Assembly (NCBI RefSeq): GCF_001942465.1
Contig: NZ_MKJY01000580.1
Span: 1-35,330 of the forward strand
From: Actinomadura sp. CNU-125
GTDB taxonomy: Bacteria; Actinomycetota; Actinomycetes; Streptosporangiales; Streptosporangiaceae
Reading direction: 5' to 3'
Length of the DNA: 35,330 nt
This document shows, piece after piece, positions 15,684 through 23,921 of this stretch. The notes under the pieces are model-generated. The model did no database searches. It saw only the letters and a program-made list of their open reading frames with translations, and had not been told where the DNA came from. The stretch's first letter is position 1. Each line of letters starts with the position of its first letter. The position numbers and the translations under genes are program-made.

Positions 15684-15710
15684 AATTCGACTCTGACGTC
15701 GAAATCAATA
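15684..15710. promoter_or_regulatory. Operator candidate sharing GACGTC-RAAATCAATA with 19984-20011
   Basis: GACGTCGAAATCAATA at 15695-15710 differs by one base from GACGTCAAAATCAATA at 19995-20010. Here AATTCGAC (15684-15691) and GTCGAAAT (15698-15705) also form a 7-of-8 inverted repeat. It lies 61-87 bp upstream of the SDR start. The other copy is upstream of a TetR gene, so that regulator may control both. Confidence 0.45.
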
Positions 15711-15960
15711 TGAGCGACATCGCCGACACCTGTCAAGGCCGGGAGCCGGCCGTGCCGCGCCTCCGGCAGCGGGCAGACGCCCTCGAACTCGACCGGTGCC
15801 GAGGACCGCCGCGACGTCCGGCGCCGGGTCGGTGCGGGCGATCACCGGCGCGCACCGGGCAGCGGAGGCGAGGGCTTCGTTCGCGGGCGCCTTCGCGGCG
15901 GTGAACAAACCATCGCCTCCCGTATGCCTCCGGGCCCGTCGGTGATCCTTTTCGTGGACG
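15711..15960. other. Intergenic stretch, no gene recognised
   Basis: Between the SDR promoter motif and the next candidate promoter I see no convincing coding region on either strand. The open frames present have shadow-like, Arg-rich translations and no ribosome binding sites. Confidence 0.4.
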
Positions 15961-15968
15961 CTTGTGTC

Positions 15969-16070
15969 TAGATTGGCGGGATGTTGGTTTTGGAAGCTCT
16001 GGCGGCGGATCGCGCCGCGAACGGGCGCTGTGATTCGGTCGCGGCCGCCGCTCCCCCGGCGGCCGGGTGA
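15969..16070 (+). CDS. Candidate leaderless 29-residue leader ORF
   Basis: An ATG at 15981 opens a 29-codon frame (MLVLEALAADRAANG...) closed by TGA at 16068-16070, which overlaps the GTG of the acyl-CoA synthetase (GTGA). TAGATT at 15969-15974 is a TANNNT -10 element ending 6 nt before that ATG, so transcription would start on it. I see no Shine-Dalgarno for the synthetase itself, so coupling from this leader is plausible. The coordinates include the promoter; the ORF alone is 15981-16070. Confidence 0.4.
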
Positions 16071-17761
16071 GCGCGGCGGAGGCCGCCCGGTCGAAGGCGC
16101 CGGGGCCGATGGCGGCGGAGATGGACAGGCTGACGGCGCCGGGCGGCCCGTTCCCGGTCACGTGGGGCGTGCACGACGGGCGCCCGGCGCAGGTGTTCGC
16201 GGACGCACCCGCGACGCTGCGCGACCTGTTCCTGGCGACCAAGGCGTTCGGGGACCGCGACGCGCTCGTCTACGGGGACGAGCGGTGGACCTACGCCGAG
16301 CAGTGGGACCAGGCCGTCCGGGCGGCGGACGGGCTCGCCCGGCGGTTCGGCGTCGGCCCCGGCGACCGGGTGGCGATCGCGGGCCGCAACTACCCCGAGT
16401 GGTGCCTGGCGTTCTGGGCGGTGCAGCTCCTCGGCGGCGTCGCCGTCCCGCTGAACGCGTGGCTGACCGCGCCGGAGCTGGAGGTCCTGCTGGACGACTG
16501 CGCCCCGGCGCTCGTCGTGGCCGACGCCGAGCGCCTCGACCGGCTGGCCGGACTCCCGGGCACGACCGGACGGCTGCGCGGGCTCGTCGGCATGCGCGCA
16601 CCGGCCCGCGAGGGGGTCGTGCCGTTCGCGGACCTGGTGCGCGGCGACGGCCCGGTGGCGGTGCCGGAGGCCGCGCGGCGGCCGGACGACATCGCGACGA
16701 TCATGTACACGTCGGGGACGACCGGCCGGCCGAAGGGCGTCGTCTCGACGCACCTCAGCCACGGCTGCACGGTGCTGAGCATGCGGCTGCGGTCGGCGGC
16801 GCGCGCGAACCTCGCGGGCGGCGGCCGTCCGGCCGGTCCGCCCGCGACGCTGCTCACCTTCCCGCTGTTCCACATCGCCGGGCTCACCGCGCTCACCTCC
16901 AACGTCCACGCCGGACGCTGCATCGTCTCGATGTACCGGTTCGACGCCGCCGAGGCGGTGCGGCTCATCGCCGCCGAGCGCGTGCAGGACGTCACGGGCC
17001 CGCCGACCGTCATCCGCGGGCTGATCGACGCGATCGACGGCTCGGACCTCGACCTGTCCAGCCTGATCGCGCTCGGGTCGGGCGGCTCGCAGGCCCCGGC
17101 GAGCCAGATCCGGGGCATCCGCGCGCTGCTCGGCGGGCGGGTCGGTCCCGGTACGGCCTACGGCCTGACCGAGACGACGTCGGCGGTCGTGTCGATCGGC
17201 GGCGCCGACCTCGTCGAACGCCCCACGAGCATCGGCCGTCCGCTGCCGACGGTCGAGGTCCGCGTGTGCGATCCGGACGGCGCGCCCGTCCCGCCGGGCG
17301 GCCCGGGAGAGCTGTGGATCCGCGGCGCCCAGGTGGCGTTGGGGTATCACGGCCGGCCGCGCGAGTCGGCGGAGTCGTTCCGGGACGGCTGGTTCCGCAC
17401 CGGCGACCAGGTCGTGCAGGACGACGCGGGCTACCTCTACCTCGTCGGACGGCTCAAGGACGTCGTCATCCGCGGCGGCGAGAACGTCTACTGCGCGGAG
17501 GTGGAGGCGGCGATCGAGGACCATCCCGGCGTCGCCGAGGCGGCCGTGGTCGGCCGTCCGCACCCCACGCTGGGCGAGGAGGTCTGCGCGGTGGTGCGGC
17601 TCCGGCCGGGACGGACGGCGGACGCCGAGGCGCTGCGCGCCCACCTGTCCGGGCGGCTCGCCGCCTTCAAGATCCCGGTCGCGGTCCGTTTCACCACCGA
17701 GGACCTGCCGCGGAATCCGAGCGGGAAGCTGCTGAAGGCGGGGCTGCGGCCGCCGGGCTGA
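16067..17761 (+). CDS. AMP-dependent acyl-CoA synthetase (ANL superfamily)
   Basis: This is a 564-residue ANL-family ligase that activates a carboxylic acid to its CoA thioester via an acyl-adenylate. The P-loop MYTSGTTGRPKGV is at about residues 213-225. TAYGLTETTS, GWFRTGDQV, LKDVVIRGGENVY and the C-terminal RNPSGKLLKAG with the catalytic Lys follow in order. The N-terminus is uncertain: GTG 16067 overlaps a leader ORF, and ATG 16109 or 16121 are alternatives. The gene is divergent from the SDR-thioesterase pair and convergent with an amidohydrolase across a shared terminator. Substrate likely a medium or long, possibly cyclic, acid. Confidence 0.9.
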   Translation: MSAAEAARSKAPGPMAAEMDRLTAPGGPFPVTWGVHDGRPAQVFADAPATLRDLFLATKAFGDRDALVYGDERWTYAEQWDQAVRAADGLARRFGVGPGDRVAIAGRNYPEWCLAFWAVQLLGGVAVPLNAWLTAPELEVLLDDCAPALVVADAERLDRLAGLPGTTGRLRGLVGMRAPAREGVVPFADLVRGDGPVAVPEAARRPDDIATIMYTSGTTGRPKGVVSTHLSHGCTVLSMRLRSAARANLAGGGRPAGPPATLLTFPLFHIAGLTALTSNVHAGRCIVSMYRFDAAEAVRLIAAERVQDVTGPPTVIRGLIDAIDGSDLDLSSLIALGSGGSQAPASQIRGIRALLGGRVGPGTAYGLTETTSAVVSIGGADLVERPTSIGRPLPTVEVRVCDPDGAPVPPGGPGELWIRGAQVALGYHGRPRESAESFRDGWFRTGDQVVQDDAGYLYLVGRLKDVVIRGGENVYCAEVEAAIEDHPGVAEAAVVGRPHPTLGEEVCAVVRLRPGRTADAEALRAHLSGRLAAFKIPVAVRFTTEDLPRNPSGKLLKAGLRPPG

Positions 17762-17781
17762 GACCGGGCCGGAAGAAGGGC

Positions 17782-17810
17782 GGGCCCGCCGGGCGTCGCG
17801 CGGCGGGCCC
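17782..17810. terminator. Bidirectional GC hairpin between convergent genes
   Basis: GGGCCCGCCG (17782-17791) and CGGCGGGCCC (17801-17810) are exact reverse complements forming a 10-bp stem with a 9-nt loop. It lies between the stops of the acyl-CoA synthetase (17761) and the convergent amidohydrolase (17828). Confidence 0.75.
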
Positions 17811-17827
17811 TCGCGCCGGTGCAGGCC

Positions 17828-19006
17828 TCACACCGACATCAGCCGGGAGAGGTTGCCGCCCATGATCTTGGCCTTGTCGGCCTCGGCGAGGGCGGCCAGG
17901 TCGTCGACGTAGGTGACCGGGTCGGCCTTGCCCTCGGGGTGGGGATAGTCCGAGCCGAACAGCACCCGGTCGATCCCCAGCAGGTCGGCCAGCGCGGACA
18001 TGTCGTCCTCGATGAACGGGCTGACGTGGATCAGGCGCCGCATCTGCTCCACCGGGTCCTCCTGGAACCCCTGCGGCATCTTCTTGTGGATGTCGGCCAG
18101 CTTCTCGATCAGCGGCCCCACCCACGACGAGCCCGTCTCGATCGTCGCGATCTTCAACTCCGGGAACCGCGACAGGCAGCCATGGCAGATCAGCGACGCC
18201 ATCGCGTCCTCGATCGCGCGCCACTGCCCGATGTGGCGGAACGGCTGCGGCTGGAACGGCAGGTACTCCCGCTGCGCCCCCTCCCAGTCGCCCGAGTACC
18301 GCTCGTAACCGCTGTCGGACGAGTGGAACGCCACCAGCACGCCGCTGTCCTGCACCCGCTTCCAGAACGGGTCGAACTCCGGCAGCGCGAACGACCGGGG
18401 GCCGCGGAACCCGTGCGCCGGAGCCGGACGGATCAGGACGGCCCGCGCCCCGCGCTCCAGCGCCCACTCCAGCTCCTCGACCGCCTTCTCCACGATCGGA
18501 AGCGTGATCACCGGCGTGGTGAAGATCCGGTCCTTGTAGTTGAACGACCAGACCTCGTCCATCCACTGGTTCAGCGCGTGCACGACCACGTGCGTCAGCT
18601 CCGGGTCGTCGCGCATCCGCTCTTCCAGCAGGCTCGCCAGCGTCGGGAACATCAGCGTGCGCTGCACGCCCTGCTCGTCCATCAACTCCAGGCGCGGGGC
18701 CGGCTCCCGGAACCCCGGAACCGACCGGATCGGGTCCCCGACCAGCTCCCGGTACGACTTGCCCTCGGGGTTGCCGTTGCGGAAGTACTCCTCCTGCGCG
18801 CCCGGACGGGCCACGACCTCGAACGTCGGGTTCGGGATGTACTCGCTGATCTGACCCCGGATCGCGATCTTCGTCCGGCCCCGGACCTGCACGTACTCGA
18901 TCGCCCGCCGGTACTCCTTCGGCAGGTACTTGGTGAAGGCGTCCTCGGTCTCGTACAGGTGGTTGTCCGCGTCGAAGACCGGATACGGCAGTTCACGCGT
19001 CGGCAT
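17828..19006 (-). CDS. Amidohydrolase-family (PF04909-like) TIM-barrel hydrolase
   Basis: The 392-residue protein starts VFDADNHLYET, with His16 in the place of the first metal-binding motif. It continues with MFPTLASLLEERM, ALNQWM, RPAPAHGFRGPR, FHSSDSG and the late FGSDYPHPEG motif of amidohydrolase_2 proteins. Relatives include ACMSD-type decarboxylases and hydrolases, and they are common in actinobacterial aromatic and lipid catabolic clusters. The ATG at 19006 has GAGAGG upstream. A paralogue lies at 26170-27381 inside the P450 operon. The AT-rich promoter is at 19054-19082. The reaction cannot be assigned from sequence. Confidence 0.82.
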   Translation of the reverse strand: MPTRELPYPVFDADNHLYETEDAFTKYLPKEYRRAIEYVQVRGRTKIAIRGQISEYIPNPTFEVVARPGAQEEYFRNGNPEGKSYRELVGDPIRSVPGFREPAPRLELMDEQGVQRTLMFPTLASLLEERMRDDPELTHVVVHALNQWMDEVWSFNYKDRIFTTPVITLPIVEKAVEELEWALERGARAVLIRPAPAHGFRGPRSFALPEFDPFWKRVQDSGVLVAFHSSDSGYERYSGDWEGAQREYLPFQPQPFRHIGQWRAIEDAMASLICHGCLSRFPELKIATIETGSSWVGPLIEKLADIHKKMPQGFQEDPVEQMRRLIHVSPFIEDDMSALADLLGIDRVLFGSDYPHPEGKADPVTYVDDLAALAEADKAKIMGGNLSRLMSV

Positions 19007-19053
19007 TGGCTCTACCTCTCAGTCCCGAGATCGGTGTGCCTCGCAGCGGACGA

Positions 19054-19082
19054 CGATACCATATATTTATAAATCTATCGAA
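19054..19082 (-). promoter_or_regulatory. AT-rich promoter/operator of the amidohydrolase gene
   Basis: An AT island in GC-rich DNA. ATTTATAAAT (19065-19074) is a 10-bp palindrome, flanked by CGATA (19054-19058) and TATCG (19076-19080). The minus strand reads TTCGATAGAT at 19082-19073, a 10-mer that recurs at 20996-21005 before the LLM gene. It lies 48-76 bp upstream of the amidohydrolase start. Confidence 0.45.
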
Positions 19083-19125
19083 CTTTATTTGCACGCGTCG
19101 GCCCCGCCGGGGCGCCGTGGGGCGT

Positions 19126-19836
19126 TCAGTCCTCGGGGTGCGCCGGGACGAGGCCGATCGAGTTCGCCCACAGCAGCGTCAGCTGCTCGACGGATTCGTC
19201 GAACTCGAACGCGCCGCCCGCGACGAACATCTGCTCGGCGAAACGCGCGACCATGCCGCCGAGCGCCATCGCGGCGTACCGTCCGTCGACGCGGCCGTCG
19301 GCCCGGCCCTGCGCCTGCAACCGGGTGATCGCCGACTCGATCCGGTCCGCCAGCGCCTTGTCGCGCTTCACCCGGGCGGCGCGGACCTCGTCGTCGTAGC
19401 GGCTGACCTCCTCGATCACCCGCATGATCTCGGCCTCGCGGCGGTACGCGTCCAGGTACCACAGGTTGGCGGCGCGGATCCGCGCGACGGGGTCGCGGGA
19501 GTCGCCCTCCGCGCGTTCGAGCTCGTCGACGTCCAGCAGCCGGTCCTCGACCCGGGCCGCGACCTCCCGGAAGATCTGCTCCTTGGAGTCGAAGTAGTGG
19601 TAGAAGGAGCCGTGCGACATGCCCGCCTCGGCGGCGATGTCGGAGATCTTCGCCTTGAGGAAGCCGTCCCGCTCGAAGACCGCCTTCCCGGCGTCGAGCA
19701 GCCGCAGCCGGGTGCGCCGCCCCTTGGCGGAGCGCGCCTCAGCGCCCCCGGCCGACTTGCGGTCCGGCCCGCCGCCCGCCGGCGCGCCCGCCTCGGCGCG
19801 TGGGGTCCGCGCGGCCCGGGCGTTGTCCGTGGTCAT
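19126..19836 (-). CDS. TetR-family transcriptional regulator
   Basis: The 236-residue protein has a Gly/Ala-rich, presumably disordered N-terminus of about 35 residues. A TetR domain follows: RTRLRLLDAGKAVFERDGFL, then KISDIAAEAGMSHGSFYHYFDSKE. The C-terminal ligand domain resembles those of regulators of fatty-acid or steroid metabolism. The ATG is at 19836. A palindromic site, CTATTGAT-N12-ATCAATAG, lies 148 bp upstream at 19984-20011 and a partial copy precedes the SDR-thioesterase pair. These are its best candidate targets. It is divergent in function from its neighbours: an amidohydrolase downstream and an LLM oxidoreductase upstream. Confidence 0.88.
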   Translation of the reverse strand: MTTDNARAARTPRAEAGAPAGGGPDRKSAGGAEARSAKGRRTRLRLLDAGKAVFERDGFLKAKISDIAAEAGMSHGSFYHYFDSKEQIFREVAARVEDRLLDVDELERAEGDSRDPVARIRAANLWYLDAYRREAEIMRVIEEVSRYDDEVRAARVKRDKALADRIESAITRLQAQGRADGRVDGRYAAMALGGMVARFAEQMFVAGGAFEFDESVEQLTLLWANSIGLVPAHPED

Positions 19837-19983
19837 TCGTCACCTGCTCGATCCTGCGTTCGCGGCGTCATCATCCTCACCTCGCGGGAGGCGAACACGA
19901 GCCGGCCGGAACCGTCCCGGCTGCAGCCGTCAGCGTAGTAGCCGCCGCGCACGCCGCCGGTCGTAGTGCCGGTTCGCGCAGCA

Positions 19984-20011
19984 CTATTGATCCCGACGTC
20001 AAAATCAATAG
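19984..20011. promoter_or_regulatory. Palindromic operator CTATTGAT-N12-ATCAATAG
   Basis: The arms CTATTGAT (19984-19991) and ATCAATAG (20004-20011) are exact 8-bp reverse complements. The centre of the palindrome is GACGTC (19995-20000), itself symmetric, so 22 of 28 positions are symmetric. This is the size expected of a TetR dimer-pair site. It lies in the 265-bp gap upstream of the TetR gene. The right half recurs at 15695-15710 with one change. Confidence 0.6.
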
Positions 20012-20101
20012 TAAGCCGAAGCGATGACTTTGTCATGTTCGGACGTCGGGCACGCCGGAAGGCCGCCCGGTCGTCGAGGCCGGACGCGGCGCGCGGGTGC
20101 G

Positions 20102-20959
20102 TCACCAGGCGGCGATCTCCGAGATGACCTTCGCTCCGATCGTCTCCAGCGGCGTGAGCGCCGCGGCCTCGGGGACGATGAGGTAGACGGTGCCGAAGCC
20201 CGACTCGTTCAGCCGCCACAGTTCCTTCAGCAGCCGCTCGGCATCGCCCCGGCCGTCGGCGGGGTGCGGCAGCACTCCGGTCGTCTCGACGGCGTCGGGA
20301 TCCCGGCCGGCCTCCGCGCAGTGCGCGCGGAGGCGGTCGATCCGGTGCCGCGCGTCCCGGCCCGTCCGGACGTTGAACGCGTCGGCGTAGACGGCGGCCA
20401 GGCGCAGCGCCTCCTCCTCGTCCCCGCCGATCAGGATCCGCGGCCTGGGGCGGCTCACCGGCCGCGGCGAGTCGAACGTGCTCCCCAGCCGGTAGTACTC
20501 CCCGACGAACGGATCGCGGTTGACGCTCCACATCTGCCGGCAGATCTGGACGGTCTCCTCCAGCCGGTCGAAGCGTTCCCCGGCGGGTCCGAACGGCAGT
20601 CCCAGCCCCGCCGCCTCCCGCCCGTTCCGCCCCGGGCCGATCCCCAGCCACGCACGCCCGCCCGACAGCGCGTCCAGCGTCGAGACGGTCTTCGCCAGCA
20701 GCCCCGGGGGACGGTACGTCGCCGCCGTCACCAGCGTCTGCAACTCGATCGTCCGCGTACGGGCCGCGACGAATCCCAGCGTCGTGTACGACTCCGGCAT
20801 CGGCGCCGAAGCGTCCCCGGCGGGCCACAGGCGATCGGGCACGCTCAGCCGCGCGAACCCCGCGGCCTCGGCCGTCTCCGCGACCCGCGCCAGCACGGGA
20901 CCCAGCTCACCCGGCGCACCGAAGCCCGAGTAGTCGTCGATGTGCAGCGCGAGTCTCAT
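20102..20959 (-). CDS. LLM-class (F420-dependent type) flavin/deazaflavin oxidoreductase
   Basis: The 285-residue protein begins MRLALHIDDYSGFGAPG and has the bacterial-luciferase-like TIM barrel: RLSVPDRLWPAGDA, ARTRTIELQTLVTAATYRPP, LDALSGGRAWLGIGPGRN and a PRILIGGDEEEALRLAA segment. Such proteins in actinobacteria usually use F420 (sometimes FMN) to oxidise alcohols or reduce double bonds. I chose ATG 20959, with GGAG 9 nt before it. An in-frame start at 20995 lacks a site. It is the last gene of the long minus-strand cluster, 106 bp after the acyl-CoA synthetase, with its own promoter-like AT patch. A second LLM gene lies at 31931-32854. Confidence 0.87.
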   Translation of the reverse strand: MRLALHIDDYSGFGAPGELGPVLARVAETAEAAGFARLSVPDRLWPAGDASAPMPESYTTLGFVAARTRTIELQTLVTAATYRPPGLLAKTVSTLDALSGGRAWLGIGPGRNGREAAGLGLPFGPAGERFDRLEETVQICRQMWSVNRDPFVGEYYRLGSTFDSPRPVSRPRPRILIGGDEEEALRLAAVYADAFNVRTGRDARHRIDRLRAHCAEAGRDPDAVETTGVLPHPADGRGDAERLLKELWRLNESGFGTVYLIVPEAAALTPLETIGAKVISEIAAW

Positions 20960-20995
20960 CCGCAGCTCCGATCGCTCGCCGTCGAAGTCCATCAC

Positions 20996-21005
20996 TTCGA
21001 TAGAT
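20996..21005. promoter_or_regulatory. TTCGATAGAT motif upstream of the LLM gene
   Basis: TTCGATAGAT at 20996-21005 in the 106-bp gap before the LLM gene matches the 10-mer found upstream of the amidohydrolase at 19073-19082 on the other strand. It sits in a locally AT-rich stretch (TAGATAGACGTACATCACG), so it may be part of a promoter or a shared regulator site. Confidence 0.35.
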
Positions 21006-21065
21006 AGACGTACATCACGTGGTTACGCCGCCGCCTCGCCCCCGCGTGCGCGCTCGCTCCCCGGG

Positions 21066-22525
21066 TCAGCCGCCGCGGGCCTTGACCATGGCGCCGCGGC
21101 TGACCTTGGTCGCGGCGCTGCGCGGAACGGCGTCCACGATCTCGACCGTCTTCGGCACCTTGTAGCCGGCCAGCCGTCCCTTCGCGAACGCGATCACCTC
21201 GTCGGCCGAGGGCGGCGCGGCGTGGTCCGCCGGTTCGATGACCGCGTGGACGCGCCGTCCCCACTCGGGGTCGCGCAGCCCGAGCACCACCACGTCGGCG
21301 ATCTTCGGATGGTCGATGAGCGCGGTCTCCACCTCGGCGGGGAACACGTTCGCGCCGCCGGTGATGATCAGGTCGACGGCACGGTCCTTCAGGTACAGGT
21401 AGCCCTCCTCGTCGAGGTAGCCCATGTCCCCCGCCGTCTGGAACCCGTCCGCGGTGGCCGCCGCGCGCTCGGACGTCCCGAGGTAGGTGTACGCGCCGCC
21501 GAGGACCGCCGACTTCAGGTAGACGGTGCCGATCTCTCCCGGCGGAAGCTCCTTCCCGGCGTCGTCCAGAATGCGGAGTTCGGTGCCCTGGAAGCCGCGG
21601 CCGACGCTGCCCTCGTGCGCGAGCCACTCGTCGCCCCGCAACGCGGTGAGGCCGAAGCCCTCGGTCATGCCGTAGGCCATGAAGACGCGCTCGGCCCCGA
21701 CCAGGCCGGCCCACCGGTGCACCAGCGACGGCGGCATCGGCGCCGCCCCCTGCATGAACCACTCGATGCTCGACAGGTCGCGCCGGTCGATGTCCGGCAG
21801 GTTCGCGATCCGCTGCAGCATGGTGGGCGTCGAGGTGAACGTCGACACCCGGTGCCGTTCGATGAGGTCCACCACGCGCGCCGCGTCGAACTTCTCCATG
21901 ATCAGGAGCCGGTCGCCGCCCAGCAGGTTCGTCAGGGTGGAGAAGCCGTTGGTGTGGTACATCGGGGCGAGCACGAGGATCGTCTCGGGCCGCGGGACCG
22001 GCTGCCACGCCTGCGCGAACGGGGTCGCGCGCCGCTCGTCGAAGAGCGCGGGGCGCTCGGTGACGATCACCTTGGGGGTGCCCGTCGATCCGCTGCTGCA
22101 GATGCCGAAGACCTGCGGCGACACCGCGTCGGGCAGGTCGGGCACCGGGTCGGCGGCGGTGGCCGCGATCCAGGGGACGTCGGACGGGCCCAGGTGGATC
22201 TTCGGGTCGATCACCTCGCGCACCCGCGACAGCTCCCAGTCCGGCAGGTCCCACCGCACCGGGATCGGGACCGCTCCTAGCTTCCAGGCGGCGAGCGCGC
22301 TCAGGACGAACTCGGGGGTGTTGCGCAGGCTCAGCGCGAGCCGGTCCCCGGTGCCCGCGCCCCGGGCGGCGAGCGCGCCGCCGACTTGCTCGACCGCTCG
22401 TGCAGCTCGCGCCAGGTGAACGCCGGTTCCGTGCCGTCGAGCAGGCTGAAGCACAGCGCCCGCTCGTCCGGTCGCGCGGCGGCCAGCTCGGCGATCCGCC
22501 GGCCGTGACTCTTCTGGTCTTCCAT
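21066..22525 (-). pseudogene. AMP-dependent acyl-CoA synthetase, one frameshift near the N-terminus
   Basis: The N-terminal 40 residues (MEDQKSHGRRIAELAAARPD, then FTWRELHERS) are in one frame and the rest (EQVGGALAARGAGTGDRLAL onward) in another. One G lost near 22394-22398 explains this. With TCGGAG restored, the protein is 486 residues. Later motifs are intact: the P-loop CSSGSTGTPKVIV, FMAYGMTEGFG, DLIITGGANVFPAEVE and a C-terminal ATKVSRGAMVK. It activates a carboxylic acid to acyl-CoA. The ATG at 22525 overlaps the TetR stop (TGATG) and has GGAGG 6 nt upstream. Possibly functional if the frameshift is a sequence error. Confidence 0.82.
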
Positions 22526-23427
22526 CAGCGGCCTCCAGCGGCGGCTCGATGCTCGGTTTGCCGGGGCTCGGCGGGCATGGACCGGCGAGGAACACGCCCG
22601 GGGGACGGACAACGAAATCGGCGTCGAAGTCGGATCGAGGTCGAGCGGACGGCTCCGCACCAGGGACGAGCACGTCCCGGCGACGCTTCGGCGGCGGCGC
22701 CGCAGGGACGAAGGCGTCGCGCGGCGGCCCGTTCGGCCCGGCGGCGGGCCGCCGGCGCGGCGCAGGTTCCGCCGGTGGCGTCCGCGCGGCCCCCGATGCC
22801 GGTCAGGCAGAACTTCCAGAGGCGTGCGGCGATCGCCTCGGCGGTCTCCCCCGTCGGCACGAACGCGTAGTGATGGAAAACGGACATGACCAGCTTCGAG
22901 AGGAACTCGGCGTCATGTTCGACGTCGACCGGGTCGAGCAGCTCCGCCCGCCGCGCCGCGTCGAGTTCGCGCGCGACCATGTCGACGAACGGACGGGTGG
23001 CGCGCGACACCTCTTCGGGGAAGAGCTGGAGCAGCCGCCAGTGCTCGGCGGTGATGAACCGCGCCGCCGCGCTCCCGCTCCCGCCCCCCACGCTCTCCAG
23101 CGCGGACACGATGAACCGGCGCAGGCGCTCCACCGGGTTCGCCAGGTCGCTCGTCGTGGCCTCGTAGACGGCCGTCTGCCGCTCGATCATGTCCTCGAGG
23201 ACGGCCAGGAGCAGCTGGTCCTTCCCGCCGAAGTGCCGGTAGAAGGTCTGGACGGCGACACCGGCCTCTTTCGCGAGTTCCTGCGTCGTCCACTGGCCGC
23301 CCTTCTCGGCGATCAGCCGCTCGGCCGCCTCGACCACCGTCCGCGTCTGCCGCATGTTGCGCGTCCGCCAGCGCTGCACCATCGGTGAGCGGTCGGCCGC
23401 GTGTTCGGCCCAGGGCACGGCCGTCAC
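22525..23427 (-). CDS. TetR-family regulator within the catabolic operon
   Basis: The TetR domain is clear: MRQTRTVVEAAERLIAEKGG, then WTTQELAKEAGVAVQTFYRHFG. A ligand domain ending near FCLTGIGGRAD follows. The predicted product is 300 residues, about 80 longer than usual. The extra tail is Arg/Cys-rich and could be an artefact of a frameshift or a real unstructured tail. Its stop overlaps the ATG of the next gene (TGATG). The start is uncertain: GTG 23427 has GGGAG nearby, and ATG 23382 is an alternative. It sits 11 nt after the DDN gene, so it is co-transcribed with the enzymes and probably controls the operon. Confidence 0.78.
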   Translation of the reverse strand: MTAVPWAEHAADRSPMVQRWRTRNMRQTRTVVEAAERLIAEKGGQWTTQELAKEAGVAVQTFYRHFGGKDQLLLAVLEDMIERQTAVYEATTSDLANPVERLRRFIVSALESVGGGSGSAAARFITAEHWRLLQLFPEEVSRATRPFVDMVARELDAARRAELLDPVDVEHDAEFLSKLVMSVFHHYAFVPTGETAEAIAARLWKFCLTGIGGRADATGGTCAAPAARRRAERAAARRLRPCGAAAEASPGRARPWCGAVRSTSIRLRRRFRCPSPGRVPRRSMPAEPRQTEHRAAAGGR

Positions 23428-23438
23428 GTTACTCCCGC

Positions 23439-23879
23439 TCACGCCGGAGACAGGACCACGACCGGGATGCGCCGCTCCGTACGCGACTGGTACACGTCGT
23501 AGTTGGGCCACACCTCCGTCATGATCTTCCAGAGCCGGGGACGCTCGTCCGCGGAGGCGGTACGGGCCGTCACCCGCAGCCGCTCCGCCCGCACCTGGAT
23601 CTCCGCGCCGGGCTCGGCCTCCAGGTTCAGGTACCACTGCGGATGCCGCGGGGCGCCGCCCATGGACGCGACGACGAGGTGGTCGTCGCCGTCGCGGCCG
23701 AAGATCATGGCCGAGGTGCGGAGCAGCCCGCTCCTGCGTCCGGTCGTGGTCAGCAGCAGCGTCGGGACGCCGTTCCACAGGTAGCCGACCTCGCCGCCGG
23801 TCTCCCGGTAGCGCGCGACGTGCTCGGCGCCGACGAGCCCGAGGTCGGGCGCGGTGTAGCCGGGTTCCTTCTCGCTCAT
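23439..23879 (-). CDS. F420H2-dependent nitroreductase / DDN-family protein
   Basis: The 146-residue protein is of the deazaflavin-dependent nitroreductase (DDN, PF04075) type: GYLWNGVPTLLLTTTGRRSG, TSAMIFGRDGDDHLVVASMG and HPQWYLNLEAEP are the family signatures, lining an F420 site. Members include Ddn (nitroimidazole activation) and quinone reductases. The endogenous substrate is usually unknown. The ATG at 23879 is preceded by GAGGAC. It lies 42 nt downstream of the P450 gene and just before the TetR gene in the same run. Its role in the pathway could be reduction of an unsaturated ring or quinone intermediate. Confidence 0.9.
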   Translation of the reverse strand: MSEKEPGYTAPDLGLVGAEHVARYRETGGEVGYLWNGVPTLLLTTTGRRSGLLRTSAMIFGRDGDDHLVVASMGGAPRHPQWYLNLEAEPGAEIQVRAERLRVTARTASADERPRLWKIMTEVWPNYDVYQSRTERRIPVVVLSPA

Positions 23880-23921
23880 GGATCCGTCCTCACTGGCCGA
23901 AGTGCTACCGGCCGAAGCGTG

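Noticed and set aside
15705..15908. A 67-residue minus-strand ORF upstream of the SDR
   Set aside because: No ribosome site, no recognised family, and it overlaps the operator-like motif; coding cannot be supported.
22663..22678. GGGACGAGCACGTCCC as a third DosR-type box
   Set aside because: The spacer is 6 bp rather than 4 and it lies inside the coding tail of a TetR gene, away from a gene start.
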